DNA of 29,073 nucleotides from Sphingomonas sp. OV641 (GTDB lineage Bacteria; Pseudomonadota; Alphaproteobacteria; Sphingomonadales; Sphingomonadaceae), in the NCBI RefSeq assembly GCF_900109205.1, contig NZ_FNZB01000013.1:1-29073 (forward strand), given 5' to 3'. Under the pieces are notes generated by a model. The model made no database searches, was not told the origin of the DNA, and was given only the letters and a program-made list of their open reading frames with translations. Shown here one piece after another: positions 15,358 to 23,178 of the stretch. How positions within the stretch are numbered: the stretch's first letter is position 1; each line of letters opens with the position of its first letter. A program made the translations under genes and the position numbers.

Positions 15358-17976
15358 ATGGCGACTGCGCAGCCTAAATCCGTTTTCGAGACTATTCTTG
15401 AATGGTCATCGGGTAGGCCTGCGTGGCAGCGGGACGCGCTTCGCCGTATTGTTGCAAAAGGAAAGCTATCGGAAGACGACAAAGCAGAACTGGTTCAGCT
15501 CTGTCTAAAGGGCCAAGGCACTGATGGCATTGCTTTAGAGGCGGCACCTCTAACTGCCGCGCATATACCAGCAGCGGCAACGACTGGTTCGGCGATCACC
15601 CTGACGTCTATCGCCGAAGTGTCCGGGGTTAACCGTCTCGCGGTCGGGCAAACGCTTCCCTTCGCCGCTCTTGGCATCACCGTTGTTTATGGGGATAACG
15701 GTGTCGGCAAGTCAGGTTATGCTCGTATCCTCAAGCGTGCCTGTCGCGCGCGCTTCGTCGGCGATCTGCTTGCGAATGCCTTCGATCCCGCTGCCGCAGG
15801 CGTCGCATCGGCGACGATTGCCTATAGCGAGGGGGCCACCCCGGCCGCGCCAATTACCTGGGTCAACGACGGCAAGCCGCATGCGGTACTATCGGCGGTG
15901 AGCGTCTTCGATCGCGACTGCGCCACCGTCCATGTCCGCAACGAGAACGAGGTCGCTTTCCGTCCATTCGGACTCGACGTGCCGGACGAGTTGGCGGCGG
16001 CATGTCAGGCGGTGAAGGAGGCGTTGAACGCGGAGCAAATGCGGCTGAAGGGTGCGCAGGACCCGGTTTTCCTTCAGCCTACCTTCAGTGCCGACACTCC
16101 TGTCGGCAAGATCCTATCGAGCCTGAAAGCCACCACGAAGCTGGCACCGCTCGAGGCGATGGCTCAGCTTACGGAAGACGAAGAAGGCCGGCTCGCCCAG
16201 CTTAATGAGGACTTGGCGCGCGACCCCCTTCGCGCCGCAACCGAGCAGCGCGCCGCCGCACAGACCCTGCAGCGTTTTGCCGACCACTTGGCAGCCACGC
16301 TCGCCAAGACAGCTGATGAGCCGCTTTCGAGCTTGCTGGCCCTAGCGGAAGACGCGCGCGATAAGCGCGCTGCCGCGAAGCTAGCAGCCGAAACCGCGTT
16401 CGGCGACGCGGTGATTCCAGGCGTCGGCGAGAATATCTGGCGCGCCCTCTGGGAAGCGGCGAGACGCTACTCGGTCGAGGTGGCTTATCGTGGACAGCCG
16501 TTTCCACCGGACACGACCGATGCGCATTGCGTGCTGTGCCTACAGACGCTGCCAGAGGATGCGTTGGCCCGGATGGGCGCGTTCGAGCGCTTCGTGCAGG
16601 CTGATACCGAGAAGGTAGCTGGCGAAGCGGAGCGTGAGTTTCAGGCGGCGCTGCGAGCACTTGAGGCCGCCCCAATCCGCATCGCCACCTTTCCCCTGCG
16701 TCGCCAGCTTACGCTTAGATCGAAAGCGACCGGGGCAGCTGTGCTGCGTGCGCTCGCCACAGCGCGCCTGCGCCGGCGCATCGCACTCAATAGTCTGGAC
16801 GAAACCAGCACGGTTCACATGCCCGACGCCGCTCCCGATCCGGTGCCGGCGGTGCGCCAGGTAGTGATAGATATGCAGCGTTACGCCGGCGAACTGACGG
16901 CCGCGGCCGATCCCATCGGCCGCAAGGTGCTAGAAGACGAGCGTAATGCCCTGCGCGACCGCAAGGCGCTCAACGTGCTTTTGCCTAAGGCGCGCGCGGA
17001 GATCGACCGCCTCGTGCAACTCGCTCGATTGTCGAAGTGCTTGACCGAGACAACGACCAACGCGGTCACCTCTTTGGGCAACGGCATCGCCGATCAGGTC
17101 ATTACGCCGCGCATGCGCGACCGCTTTCAGGAGGAAATCCAAAAGCTGGCAGCTAGCCGCGTGCGTGTCGATATCGTCCGTTCCGGCGGGAAATATGGCT
17201 CGCCGCAATATCAAGTGAAATTGTTCGCCAACGACCGGGCGAAGGTGCATTCCGTGCTGAGCGAGGGCGAGCAAACCTGCGTCGCCTTGGCCGTGTTCCT
17301 CGCCGAGCTGGCAACCGCCGGCCATTCCTCTTGCCTGGTGTTCGATGATCCAGTGTCGTCCCTGGATCATCGCTGGCGCCGTAAGGTGGCCGAGCGCCTG
17401 ACCGAAGAGGCGGCCGTCCGCCAGATCGTCGTGTTCACGCACGATCTGGTGTTTCTCAACGATTTACAGACCCTTGCGCGCCAGCGTAGCGTTCCGATCA
17501 AAGAGATTTCCCTAACACAGACTGCCGCCGGTGCCGGCGTGGTCCATGAAGGACTCCCTTGGGCCGGACAGAAAATTCCCGAACGTTTGGACAATCTCGA
17601 AAAAGATGCCCGTGCCGCGCGCCTGCTGTACGAGGCCCATGACGATGACGGCTATGCCGCTGCTGTAGCAAATTTTTACAACCGTCTGCGCAGTACGTGG
17701 GAGCGCGCCCTCGAAGATCGAGCTTTTTGTAACGTCATCAACCGGCATCGCGACTACATCGATGCAAAGAACCTCAAGCGCGTGACCGTTCTTACCGAAA
17801 CCGACACGGCATCCTGGGCTGCGGGCTTCAAGATCTGCTGCGATATCACCGATGCCCATGATCCTTCACGAGGACGCAATGCATCACCTCCACCGCCTGA
17901 CGATCTGCTGAAACACGTTGGGGAATTGAAGGATTGGGCAGAAAATTTGCGGGTGCGTCAGGCTGCGATTGCCTGA
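15358..17976 (+). CDS. ABC-type ATPase with zinc-hook CxxC, RloC/PrrC-like
   Basis: An 872-residue AAA_13/SMC-like ATPase. Walker A GDNGVGKS is at 112-119, followed by a long helical arm region (about 250-600) holding a zinc-hook-like Cys391-Val-Leu-Cys394. Then come the ABC signature LSEGEQ (634-639), Walker B CLVFDD (659-664), D-loop SSLD (667-670) and switch His695. The C-terminal domain has Arg778-x3-Glu782 and a downstream His834, the residue set used by PrrC/RloC anticodon nucleases. A DNA-damage or phage-activated tRNA nuclease is a reasonable hypothesis. The protein may instead belong to a wider uncharacterised AAA_13 family. GAGGGGGG precedes ATG 15358. It is a single-gene unit between palindromes B and C. 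Confidence 0.8.
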   Translation: MATAQPKSVFETILEWSSGRPAWQRDALRRIVAKGKLSEDDKAELVQLCLKGQGTDGIALEAAPLTAAHIPAAATTGSAITLTSIAEVSGVNRLAVGQTLPFAALGITVVYGDNGVGKSGYARILKRACRARFVGDLLANAFDPAAAGVASATIAYSEGATPAAPITWVNDGKPHAVLSAVSVFDRDCATVHVRNENEVAFRPFGLDVPDELAAACQAVKEALNAEQMRLKGAQDPVFLQPTFSADTPVGKILSSLKATTKLAPLEAMAQLTEDEEGRLAQLNEDLARDPLRAATEQRAAAQTLQRFADHLAATLAKTADEPLSSLLALAEDARDKRAAAKLAAETAFGDAVIPGVGENIWRALWEAARRYSVEVAYRGQPFPPDTTDAHCVLCLQTLPEDALARMGAFERFVQADTEKVAGEAEREFQAALRALEAAPIRIATFPLRRQLTLRSKATGAAVLRALATARLRRRIALNSLDETSTVHMPDAAPDPVPAVRQVVIDMQRYAGELTAAADPIGRKVLEDERNALRDRKALNVLLPKARAEIDRLVQLARLSKCLTETTTNAVTSLGNGIADQVITPRMRDRFQEEIQKLAASRVRVDIVRSGGKYGSPQYQVKLFANDRAKVHSVLSEGEQTCVALAVFLAELATAGHSSCLVFDDPVSSLDHRWRRKVAERLTEEAAVRQIVVFTHDLVFLNDLQTLARQRSVPIKEISLTQTAAGAGVVHEGLPWAGQKIPERLDNLEKDARAARLLYEAHDDDGYAAAVANFYNRLRSTWERALEDRAFCNVINRHRDYIDAKNLKRVTVLTETDTASWAAGFKICCDITDAHDPSRGRNASPPPPDDLLKHVGELKDWAENLRVRQAAIA

Positions 17977-18008
17977 TCCTACGTGCTAGACAGAGCGGCT
18001 ACGAGGAT

Positions 18009-18036
18009 GGTGTCAAAACCGAGCGGTTGTGACACC
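18009..18036 (+). repeat. Palindromic site C (module boundary)
   Basis: The most complete of the three sites: 28 bp, arms GGTGTCAAAACCGA and GCGGTTGTGACACC, matching in 12 of 14 paired positions. It starts 32 bases after the ATPase stop. The core AAAACC-N3-CGGTT spacing equals that of sites A and B, while the two central bases differ among the three (CC, TC, AG), as would be allowed at the crossover dinucleotide of serine recombinase sites. Confidence 0.7.
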
Positions 18037-18050
18037 GCAGACATGACGCT

Positions 18051-18195
18051 GTTCCTGATACCCCGAATCCCGGACGTGCGTTCCTGAAACCCCGAATCTC
18101 CGGCCTCGGTATCTAAAACCCCGAATCTCTGGCCCCGGTGTCTAAAACCCCGAATCTCACCTTTCCGTGGGTGAAACCCCGAACCTGAATCTGCA
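18051..18195 (+). repeat. Five tandem 29-bp units, iteron-like
   Basis: Units start at 18051, 18080, 18109, 18138 and 18167 with an exact 29-bp period. The conserved core AACCCCGAATCT occurs in the middle units, with variants TACCCCGAATCC first and AACCCCGAACCT last. The fourth unit (AACCCCGAATCTCACC) differs at only two of 16 positions from the reverse-oriented repA iteron at 25826. It is therefore probably a second binding array for the replication initiator or for a lost relative. No gene overlaps it. Confidence 0.8.
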
Positions 18196-18204
18196 TCCCT
18201 TGGA

Positions 18205-18573
18205 TCAGCGCTGGCTGCATTTCAGGTTGATCGCGCCCATCGCGAGCTGAGAGGGTGAACCGCCTTCACGCGCAATTTCCTCGTCCAAGCAACGCTGCCG
18301 CGGCGAGCGGGTGTCTTTCGGCTGCTCTTCCACGACATAGGCGGTGTGGCCTTCCGGCGTGACGACAGTACGCACCTGGGGCCTTTTCGTGCGAGTGGTC
18401 CCCGGCTGCGCTGGCACGACGTAAACGCTGCCATATTCCGGCGTGGTGACAACGCGTACCTGAGGCTTGGCCTTGTTCTGCCCATCCGACGACCGCGCGG
18501 TGAGGGGCGAGGCTACGCCGATCGCGAGCGTCGCTGCTACCGCAGTCAGGAACAGTGATCCTTTGCGCGCCAT
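18205..18573 (-). CDS. Exported protein with internal repeat, function unknown
   Basis: A 122-residue protein. MARK followed by a hydrophobic stretch (residues 6-26) is a Sec signal peptide, so it is probably periplasmic. Two near-identical segments follow, at about 36-57 (KPQVRVVTTPEYGSVYVVPAQP) and 64-85 (RPQVRTVVTPEGHTAYVVEEQP), an internal duplication. The C-terminus holds Cys94 and Cys119, which could form a disulphide. It is the last minus-strand gene of the mobilization side, 93 bases after the preceding gene. No family was recognised. Confidence 0.7.
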   Translation of the reverse strand: MARKGSLFLTAVAATLAIGVASPLTARSSDGQNKAKPQVRVVTTPEYGSVYVVPAQPGTTRTKRPQVRTVVTPEGHTAYVVEEQPKDTRSPRQRCLDEEIAREGGSPSQLAMGAINLKCSQR

Positions 18574-18666
18574 AGCAGCCGATATAGGCTCGAACGAACT
18601 GCTTTCGAGTTAATAGGAGCAATCCGTCTCCTCCCCAGTCGATGGGGCGAAGGCCGCAGTTTCGCC

Positions 18667-19197
18667 TCATCTCGTTCCAGAGATCTGCCGCTTCTGGCGC
18701 TGCTCAAGCCACATGGTGAAGGCTCCTTGCGTGCAAACATCCAATGGCTCGTACATGCCCGGAGCAACCCGCCTCAGAAGCATGGGACCGGTACGACCGC
18801 CCTTCTTAGCGAGATTGATCTCGCAGGAGTTCATCTTCCGGCCGCAATAGCCGCCGGTGCTCTCGATCGGGCTCTCGTGGATGCGAATTGGTCCTGAAAC
18901 GCGGCCCTTCATGATCCGCAGAACCCGGGCGGCCCGGCTCTGCTCAATCTTGCGCCCTGGTCTGAACCACCATCGCGCGCTTCCATCCGATCTGCACCAG
19001 AAACGAGGAAGAGCGGGGTCCACAGCACGCTCGATCACCAACTCGGCCGCAATGTCCGCCTTGGCGAGCGCCGCCCGCCCGGCGGCTTCTACATTGTCCG
19101 GTGCGATGCATGAGCACGCCATAGCTGGCGTGGACATGCTGACGGCCGCGACAACGAAGACGGCTCCTATTACCCGGTCCAGCCATGATATCGTCAT
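18667..19197 (-). CDS. Exported Cys-rich protein, function unknown
   Basis: A 176-residue protein with a signal peptide (residues about 9-27) ending AMA, then CSC (Cys28, Cys30) at the predicted mature N-terminus and further cysteines along the chain. An N-terminal CSC followed by ADIAAELVIERAV recalls the netrin/TIMP-like fold, but only weakly. The start at 19197 is preferred over 19263 because it overlaps the stop of the upstream 40-residue ORF (ATGA) and gives a clean signal peptide. It forms the end of a coupled minus-strand run with traA and the DUF6118 gene. Entry exclusion or a cell-surface role is possible but unproven. Confidence 0.65.
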   Translation of the reverse strand: MTISWLDRVIGAVFVVAAVSMSTPAMACSCIAPDNVEAAGRAALAKADIAAELVIERAVDPALPRFWCRSDGSARWWFRPGRKIEQSRAARVLRIMKGRVSGPIRIHESPIESTGGYCGRKMNSCEINLAKKGGRTGPMLLRRVAPGMYEPLDVCTQGAFTMWLEQRQKRQISGTR

Positions 19198-19316
19198 GAC
19201 AGCAAGGACAGCCGCACCAAGCCAACCGCGGCGAGGATCAAGCCGACGACGCCTATCACCCACGTTCGTATGGCGAGTTGCCGTTCAAGCCCTTTGGCTG
19301 CTTCCTGAACCTTCAT
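19194..19316 (-). CDS. 40-residue single-pass membrane peptide
   Basis: The ORF encodes an amphipathic N-terminus (MKVQEAAKGLERQLAIR) and one membrane helix (WVIGVVGLILAAVGLV, residues 19-34). Its ATG overlaps the DUF6118 stop (ATGA, 19313-19316) and its stop overlaps the next ATG (19194-19197), so it sits in a chain of coupled genes. That double overlap is the main argument for it being real. It probably lies in the inner membrane; its function is unknown. Confidence 0.65.
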   Translation of the reverse strand: MKVQEAAKGLERQLAIRTWVIGVVGLILAAVGLVRLSLLS

Positions 19317-20032
19317 CGCCTCTCCTGCCGCTTGCCCTGTTTACTAGAGCTGACCTCGACAGTGCATCGAACCGCCGCGCGTTCCCGGTCCGCGCGCTTC
19401 CGGCACGCCTCTAGCGCTTCACGGTTGGCGGCAATGATCCGGTCCCCCGCCGCCAGCGCAGCGAACGCACCGGGAGAAGCAGCCTGCATCATGCGCTGCC
19501 CGCCTTCCCACATCGGCATGGCGAGCGTGCGAGCCGCCATCTTCTCGGGCCATTGCCAGCTCGCTGGCACAGCGCGCGCCACGACGCCGGCGAACGCCGC
19601 CCATAGGATCGTGCCGAGCACCACCCCGCCGATCGCCGTCCACATCAACCAGCGGTTCTGCTCGTCGCCGCGCCGCACCGATACCGCGACGCCCTGAAGC
19701 ACCCGGGTCGCATCCTTCAGCTCGGCAGCAGCCGTCGCGATCGTCCGTCGGTCCTCGGCCCGGGCATCCGCCCCCGCCGCCACGATCCGGTCAACGACAT
19801 GGCGCGGGCTCGCTCCGTCCTTGGCCGCCTTCACCAGCGCGTCGGCGCGCTGCAAGGTAGCCTCGATCTTCTGCACCATGCCCGTCAGCGTCTCGCTATA
19901 ATCAGGCTGCTCGGGCAGTTCAGCGCGCTCGACCGCCATCCGCTCGACAGCGCGGCGCAGCAGCGCCAGCTCGCCCTCTACCCGTGCGAAGGCTTCCTGG
20001 GCTGTCTCGGTTTCGTGCTCGTTCTCGTTCAT
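19313..20032 (-). CDS. DUF6118-family membrane protein
   Basis: A 239-residue protein with an N-terminal coiled-coil-prone region (residues 1-125, many Glu/Arg/Ala), a membrane segment (about 130-155, WLMWTAIGGVVLGTILWAAFAGVV) and a soluble tail. This family is commonly found directly after MobA/TraA-type relaxase genes on alphaproteobacterial plasmids, as here. AGGGAGG precedes the second of two adjacent ATGs, so 20032 is taken; 20035 is equally possible. Its partner function in mobilization is unknown. Confidence 0.75.
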   Translation of the reverse strand: MNENEHETETAQEAFARVEGELALLRRAVERMAVERAELPEQPDYSETLTGMVQKIEATLQRADALVKAAKDGASPRHVVDRIVAAGADARAEDRRTIATAAAELKDATRVLQGVAVSVRRGDEQNRWLMWTAIGGVVLGTILWAAFAGVVARAVPASWQWPEKMAARTLAMPMWEGGQRMMQAASPGAFAALAAGDRIIAANREALEACRKRADRERAAVRCTVEVSSSKQGKRQERR

Positions 20033-20065
20033 CATGCCTCCCTCACGCACCCGAAAGCACGAAAC

Positions 20066-23008
20066 CTATCGGCTCAATCCACGGTCGCGTTCGCGATCCG
20101 GCCCCAGCGATTTCGCCAATGCCTCGCCGATCGCCCGCCCCTTTTCCAGTTTCAGCTCCAACTCGGGCGCACGGCGCCGCAGCGCGGATTCAAGTTGCGG
20201 ATCGCGGTGCAAGCCGCCCGCCGCTTTCTCCATGCGTCCGCGCATCTTCTCGGCGCCGGACTTGTCGCCCGCGCGCTCCAGCCCCTTCCGAGCGTGCTGC
20301 ATCGCCTGCCAGCCCTTCACGAACCGATCGGCGCGCGCATCCGGATCAAGCCTGACGCGCTGCTCCTCGGCCATCGCGCGCGTCGCACTGCCCGTATTGC
20401 CACCGGCTGCCTGCTCGATCAGCCTGGGATCGCGCCTGAGCGCGGAAGCGAGGTCGCGCGCGGCATGGGGACGGCTCGCGTCCAGCGCATCGCCAGCCTT
20501 GCGCAACGCGCTCTCCTGATGAGGCAGCACCGGCAGGCCCTTGGCGCGCATCCGGCTTATATCGGCCGCGGCGCGCGCATAGCGTTCGATCGCCTTGGCC
20601 TGATTGGGCGCGGGCGATCCCCGCTCGGAGCCGGTGTTAATCGGACCCCCTTTGCCGTCGCGCGCCGGCTCGGGCGACGTTGGTTTCGGGCGGAAGCCGG
20701 CGAACATGCCCTTGGCCTTCGCCTGTACTTTGGCGACCATCTCCCGCGCGAGTTCCGGGAACCGGATCTCGCGCCGCTCGGCGAACGCACGCACCCGGTC
20801 ATGCTCGGCCGTAGCGCCCTCACGCCCATAGTCGCCGGCCATGTCCTTGGCGCGGTCACGCGACAGGACACGGGCGAGCTGACGCTGATCGGCAAAATCA
20901 TCACGCCCATAGTGGAGCTGCGCCCCGTCACGGTGCCGCGACATGCCGACATAGGCGCTGTGGCGATCCATCCCCGGCGTCGCCAGCACATGCGCCTGAT
21001 CCACCGTCACGCCCTGTGACTTATGGATGGTCGCGGCATAGCCATGATCGACATGGGCATAGTCCTTGAGGTCGAACGCGACACGGCGGCCATCGTCAAG
21101 GCGAACGGCCATGCTGTCGGGCGACACGCGCTCGACCTTGCCCAGCGTGCCGTTCTTCACCCCAAGCCCGCGCTCGTTCTTGAGGAACATGATGCGGTCG
21201 CCGCTGGCGAACTCGCGCGCGCCCCGCTCGGCCGACACGCGCACGCCCGCCCCCAACTCGCCGGCGTCGCGCAGCCGATCGCGCGCGGCTAGGTTCAAAT
21301 CCCGAACCTCGGCATTGGTGTGGGTGAGGATGATCCGCGTCTTGTCCGGATCGGCGAGGCGCTGCGCGTCCCAGCGGTCCACCAGCTCGCCCCGCGCCGC
21401 CTCGCGCGTCTCGGCTGCGTGGACCATGCCATGTGTGGCATAGGCATGGACCGCCTCGCCGGTGCGGCCCGTCGCCAGCGCCCGCGTAGCGTCCTTCTGC
21501 CAGTCCTCATGCTGCCGGCGAACGTCGCTGATCTCGGCTGCGCCATGGCGCTCGGCAATCGACCGGAACGCAGCACCTGCTTCGATCGCCTGCAACTGCT
21601 CGGGATCGCCTACCAGCACCACCTTGGCGCCGGCATCACGCGCATGCGACAGCACCCGCTCCATCTGGCGGGTGCCGATCATGCCCGCCTCGTCCACCAC
21701 CAGCACGTCATTGCGGGACAGCTGGTCACGCCCCTGCGCCCATGCATGTTCAAGACTGGCGATGGTACGGGACTGGATACCCGATCCCCCTTCCAGATTT
21801 TCGGCCGCGATGCCCGACAGGGCCGCGCCGCGCACCTGGTAGCCTGCCTGCTCCCACGCCTCGCGCGCAACACCCAGCATCGTCGATTTACCCGTGCCGG
21901 CATAGCCGATCACCACCGACAGATCCTCCGGCCTGGTGATATGCGCCAGCGCGGCACTTTGTTCGCCGCTGAGCGTTAAACCCTCTGTCCCGGCAGGACT
22001 CCCTCGCTTACGCATTACTGCCGGGACACCATGACCCCGGAGCATTGCCAGCTCGTCTCCCGCCCGCTCAAGCCGCGCCTCAGTCGCGATCATGTCGCGG
22101 GAGGTGAAGCGCTCCTGATCGCGTCCGTCCTTGCCCAGCGCCACCAGCTCGGGACTGGCGCGCACCGCCGCCATCACCCGGTCGAACTGCTCCTTGCCGT
22201 CCGAATGGCGGAACGCGAACACCGCGAGATCGCGGGTGGTGAAGGTGGCCTGCTGCCGCGTGATCGCGTCGAGCGCGACATTCGGGTCCGCGACGATCTT
22301 CTCGCCGTTCTCGCGCGCGATCCGGAGATGATCGTCGGCGCGCCGGTGCGGCTCGTCCTCCTCCAGACGCCGCGTTCCCATCGGCCCGATCTTGTGCTGC
22401 GGCTCCAGCGCGATGCCCTGATCGGCATAGGAGCGATGGTCGATCCGGCCCTCAAGCCCCAGCTCGGCCATGCGCTCGTTGACATGTGCCGCCCACGCCT
22501 CGCGCCAGTCCTTCAACAGCTCGGTGCTGTTCCAGTCACGGTTCTTCTTCCCGAACCCCTCCGGCCCTACGTCGCGCATCGTCATCATCACATGCGCGTG
22601 CGGCTTGGGCGTGCCGTCCTTCGCCTTGTCCCAATGCACGTTCAGGTCCGCGACCATGCCGCGATCGACAAACTGCTTCTTCACGAAATCGCGGGCGAGC
22701 TGGACGCCCTGCTTCTCGTTCATCTCGCGTGGAATCGAAAACTCCACCTCGCGGGCAAGCTGCGCGTCCTTGCGCTTCTCGCCGGCCTCCACCTCGTTCC
22801 ACAGGGTCGTGCGATCGTTTAAACGTTCCGGTGCGCCCTTCGGCAACATCACCTCGGAGTGGATCACGCCCGCCTTGTTCGAGAAATCGTGATCGCGGTT
22901 CAGCCGATCGTCGTGCAGCTCGGACGCGGAACGATAGGCGGCGCTCGCAACGGCGCTCGATCCGTTAGCGCGGCTCACAACCTTGGCGGAGAAATGGTAG
23001 ATCGCCAT
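20066..23008 (-). CDS. traA: MobA/TraA-type relaxase-helicase
   Basis: A 980-residue conjugative relaxase fused to a helicase. The N-terminal MobA/MobL domain (MAIYHFSAKVVSR) has the nicking tyrosine Tyr25, at the position of the RSF1010 MobA nucleophile, and the metal-binding His125/His137/His139 (NVHW...KPHAHVMMTMRD). A RecD-like helicase follows: Walker A GYAGTGKST (368-376), Walker B VVDEAG (437-442), VGDPEQLQ and YAATIHKSQG. The start at 23008 is chosen because MAIYH is the family N-terminus; the ORF extends 19 codons upstream through the oriT candidate. It nicks oriT and unwinds the transferred strand. The downstream gene order traA-DUF6118 fits Ti-like mobilization regions. Confidence 0.95.
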   Translation of the reverse strand: MAIYHFSAKVVSRANGSSAVASAAYRSASELHDDRLNRDHDFSNKAGVIHSEVMLPKGAPERLNDRTTLWNEVEAGEKRKDAQLAREVEFSIPREMNEKQGVQLARDFVKKQFVDRGMVADLNVHWDKAKDGTPKPHAHVMMTMRDVGPEGFGKKNRDWNSTELLKDWREAWAAHVNERMAELGLEGRIDHRSYADQGIALEPQHKIGPMGTRRLEEDEPHRRADDHLRIARENGEKIVADPNVALDAITRQQATFTTRDLAVFAFRHSDGKEQFDRVMAAVRASPELVALGKDGRDQERFTSRDMIATEARLERAGDELAMLRGHGVPAVMRKRGSPAGTEGLTLSGEQSAALAHITRPEDLSVVIGYAGTGKSTMLGVAREAWEQAGYQVRGAALSGIAAENLEGGSGIQSRTIASLEHAWAQGRDQLSRNDVLVVDEAGMIGTRQMERVLSHARDAGAKVVLVGDPEQLQAIEAGAAFRSIAERHGAAEISDVRRQHEDWQKDATRALATGRTGEAVHAYATHGMVHAAETREAARGELVDRWDAQRLADPDKTRIILTHTNAEVRDLNLAARDRLRDAGELGAGVRVSAERGAREFASGDRIMFLKNERGLGVKNGTLGKVERVSPDSMAVRLDDGRRVAFDLKDYAHVDHGYAATIHKSQGVTVDQAHVLATPGMDRHSAYVGMSRHRDGAQLHYGRDDFADQRQLARVLSRDRAKDMAGDYGREGATAEHDRVRAFAERREIRFPELAREMVAKVQAKAKGMFAGFRPKPTSPEPARDGKGGPINTGSERGSPAPNQAKAIERYARAAADISRMRAKGLPVLPHQESALRKAGDALDASRPHAARDLASALRRDPRLIEQAAGGNTGSATRAMAEEQRVRLDPDARADRFVKGWQAMQHARKGLERAGDKSGAEKMRGRMEKAAGGLHRDPQLESALRRRAPELELKLEKGRAIGEALAKSLGPDRERDRGLSR

Positions 23009-23037
23009 GACGCTCCGCACCTTGCACTTCTTAGCGC

Positions 23038-23067
23038 ACGTCGGCAACGACGTATAAGCGCGCACTC
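23038..23067 (+). other. Candidate origin of transfer (MOB_Q-type nic)
   Basis: An inverted repeat ACGTCG-GCAA-CGACGT (23038-23053) is followed one base later by TAAGCGCGCACTC (23055-23067). It matches the RSF1010/R1162 nic core TAAGTGCGCCCTC at 11 of 13 positions. The expected nick is between 23062 and 23063 by analogy. The hairpin-then-nic order and location between divergent traA and traC are as in IncQ and Ti plasmids. Confidence 0.7.
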
Positions 23068-23178
23068 ACGATCTGCTTTGCATCTCTTGATTGACTTGGT
23101 GTTGCCTGTTGATGTGGGTTGCCCTCCCCTGTCGGTTTGCTAGGCTGCTGTAACCAAGACGCGGAGGATGGAGGCACC

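Noticed and set aside
10298..18036. Classical integron cassette array
   Set aside because: No tyrosine integrase and no attC-type R/L box layout; the only integrase-like enzyme nearby is a serine recombinase.
18051..18195. CRISPR array
   Set aside because: Only five units, conserved over about 12-16 bases, with intervening bases also similar between units and no cas genes; an iteron-like array explains it better.
19799..21019. Long plus-strand open frame of 406 codons opposite traA/DUF6118
   Set aside because: Shadow of the relaxase gene; Arg/Leu/His-rich with no domain.
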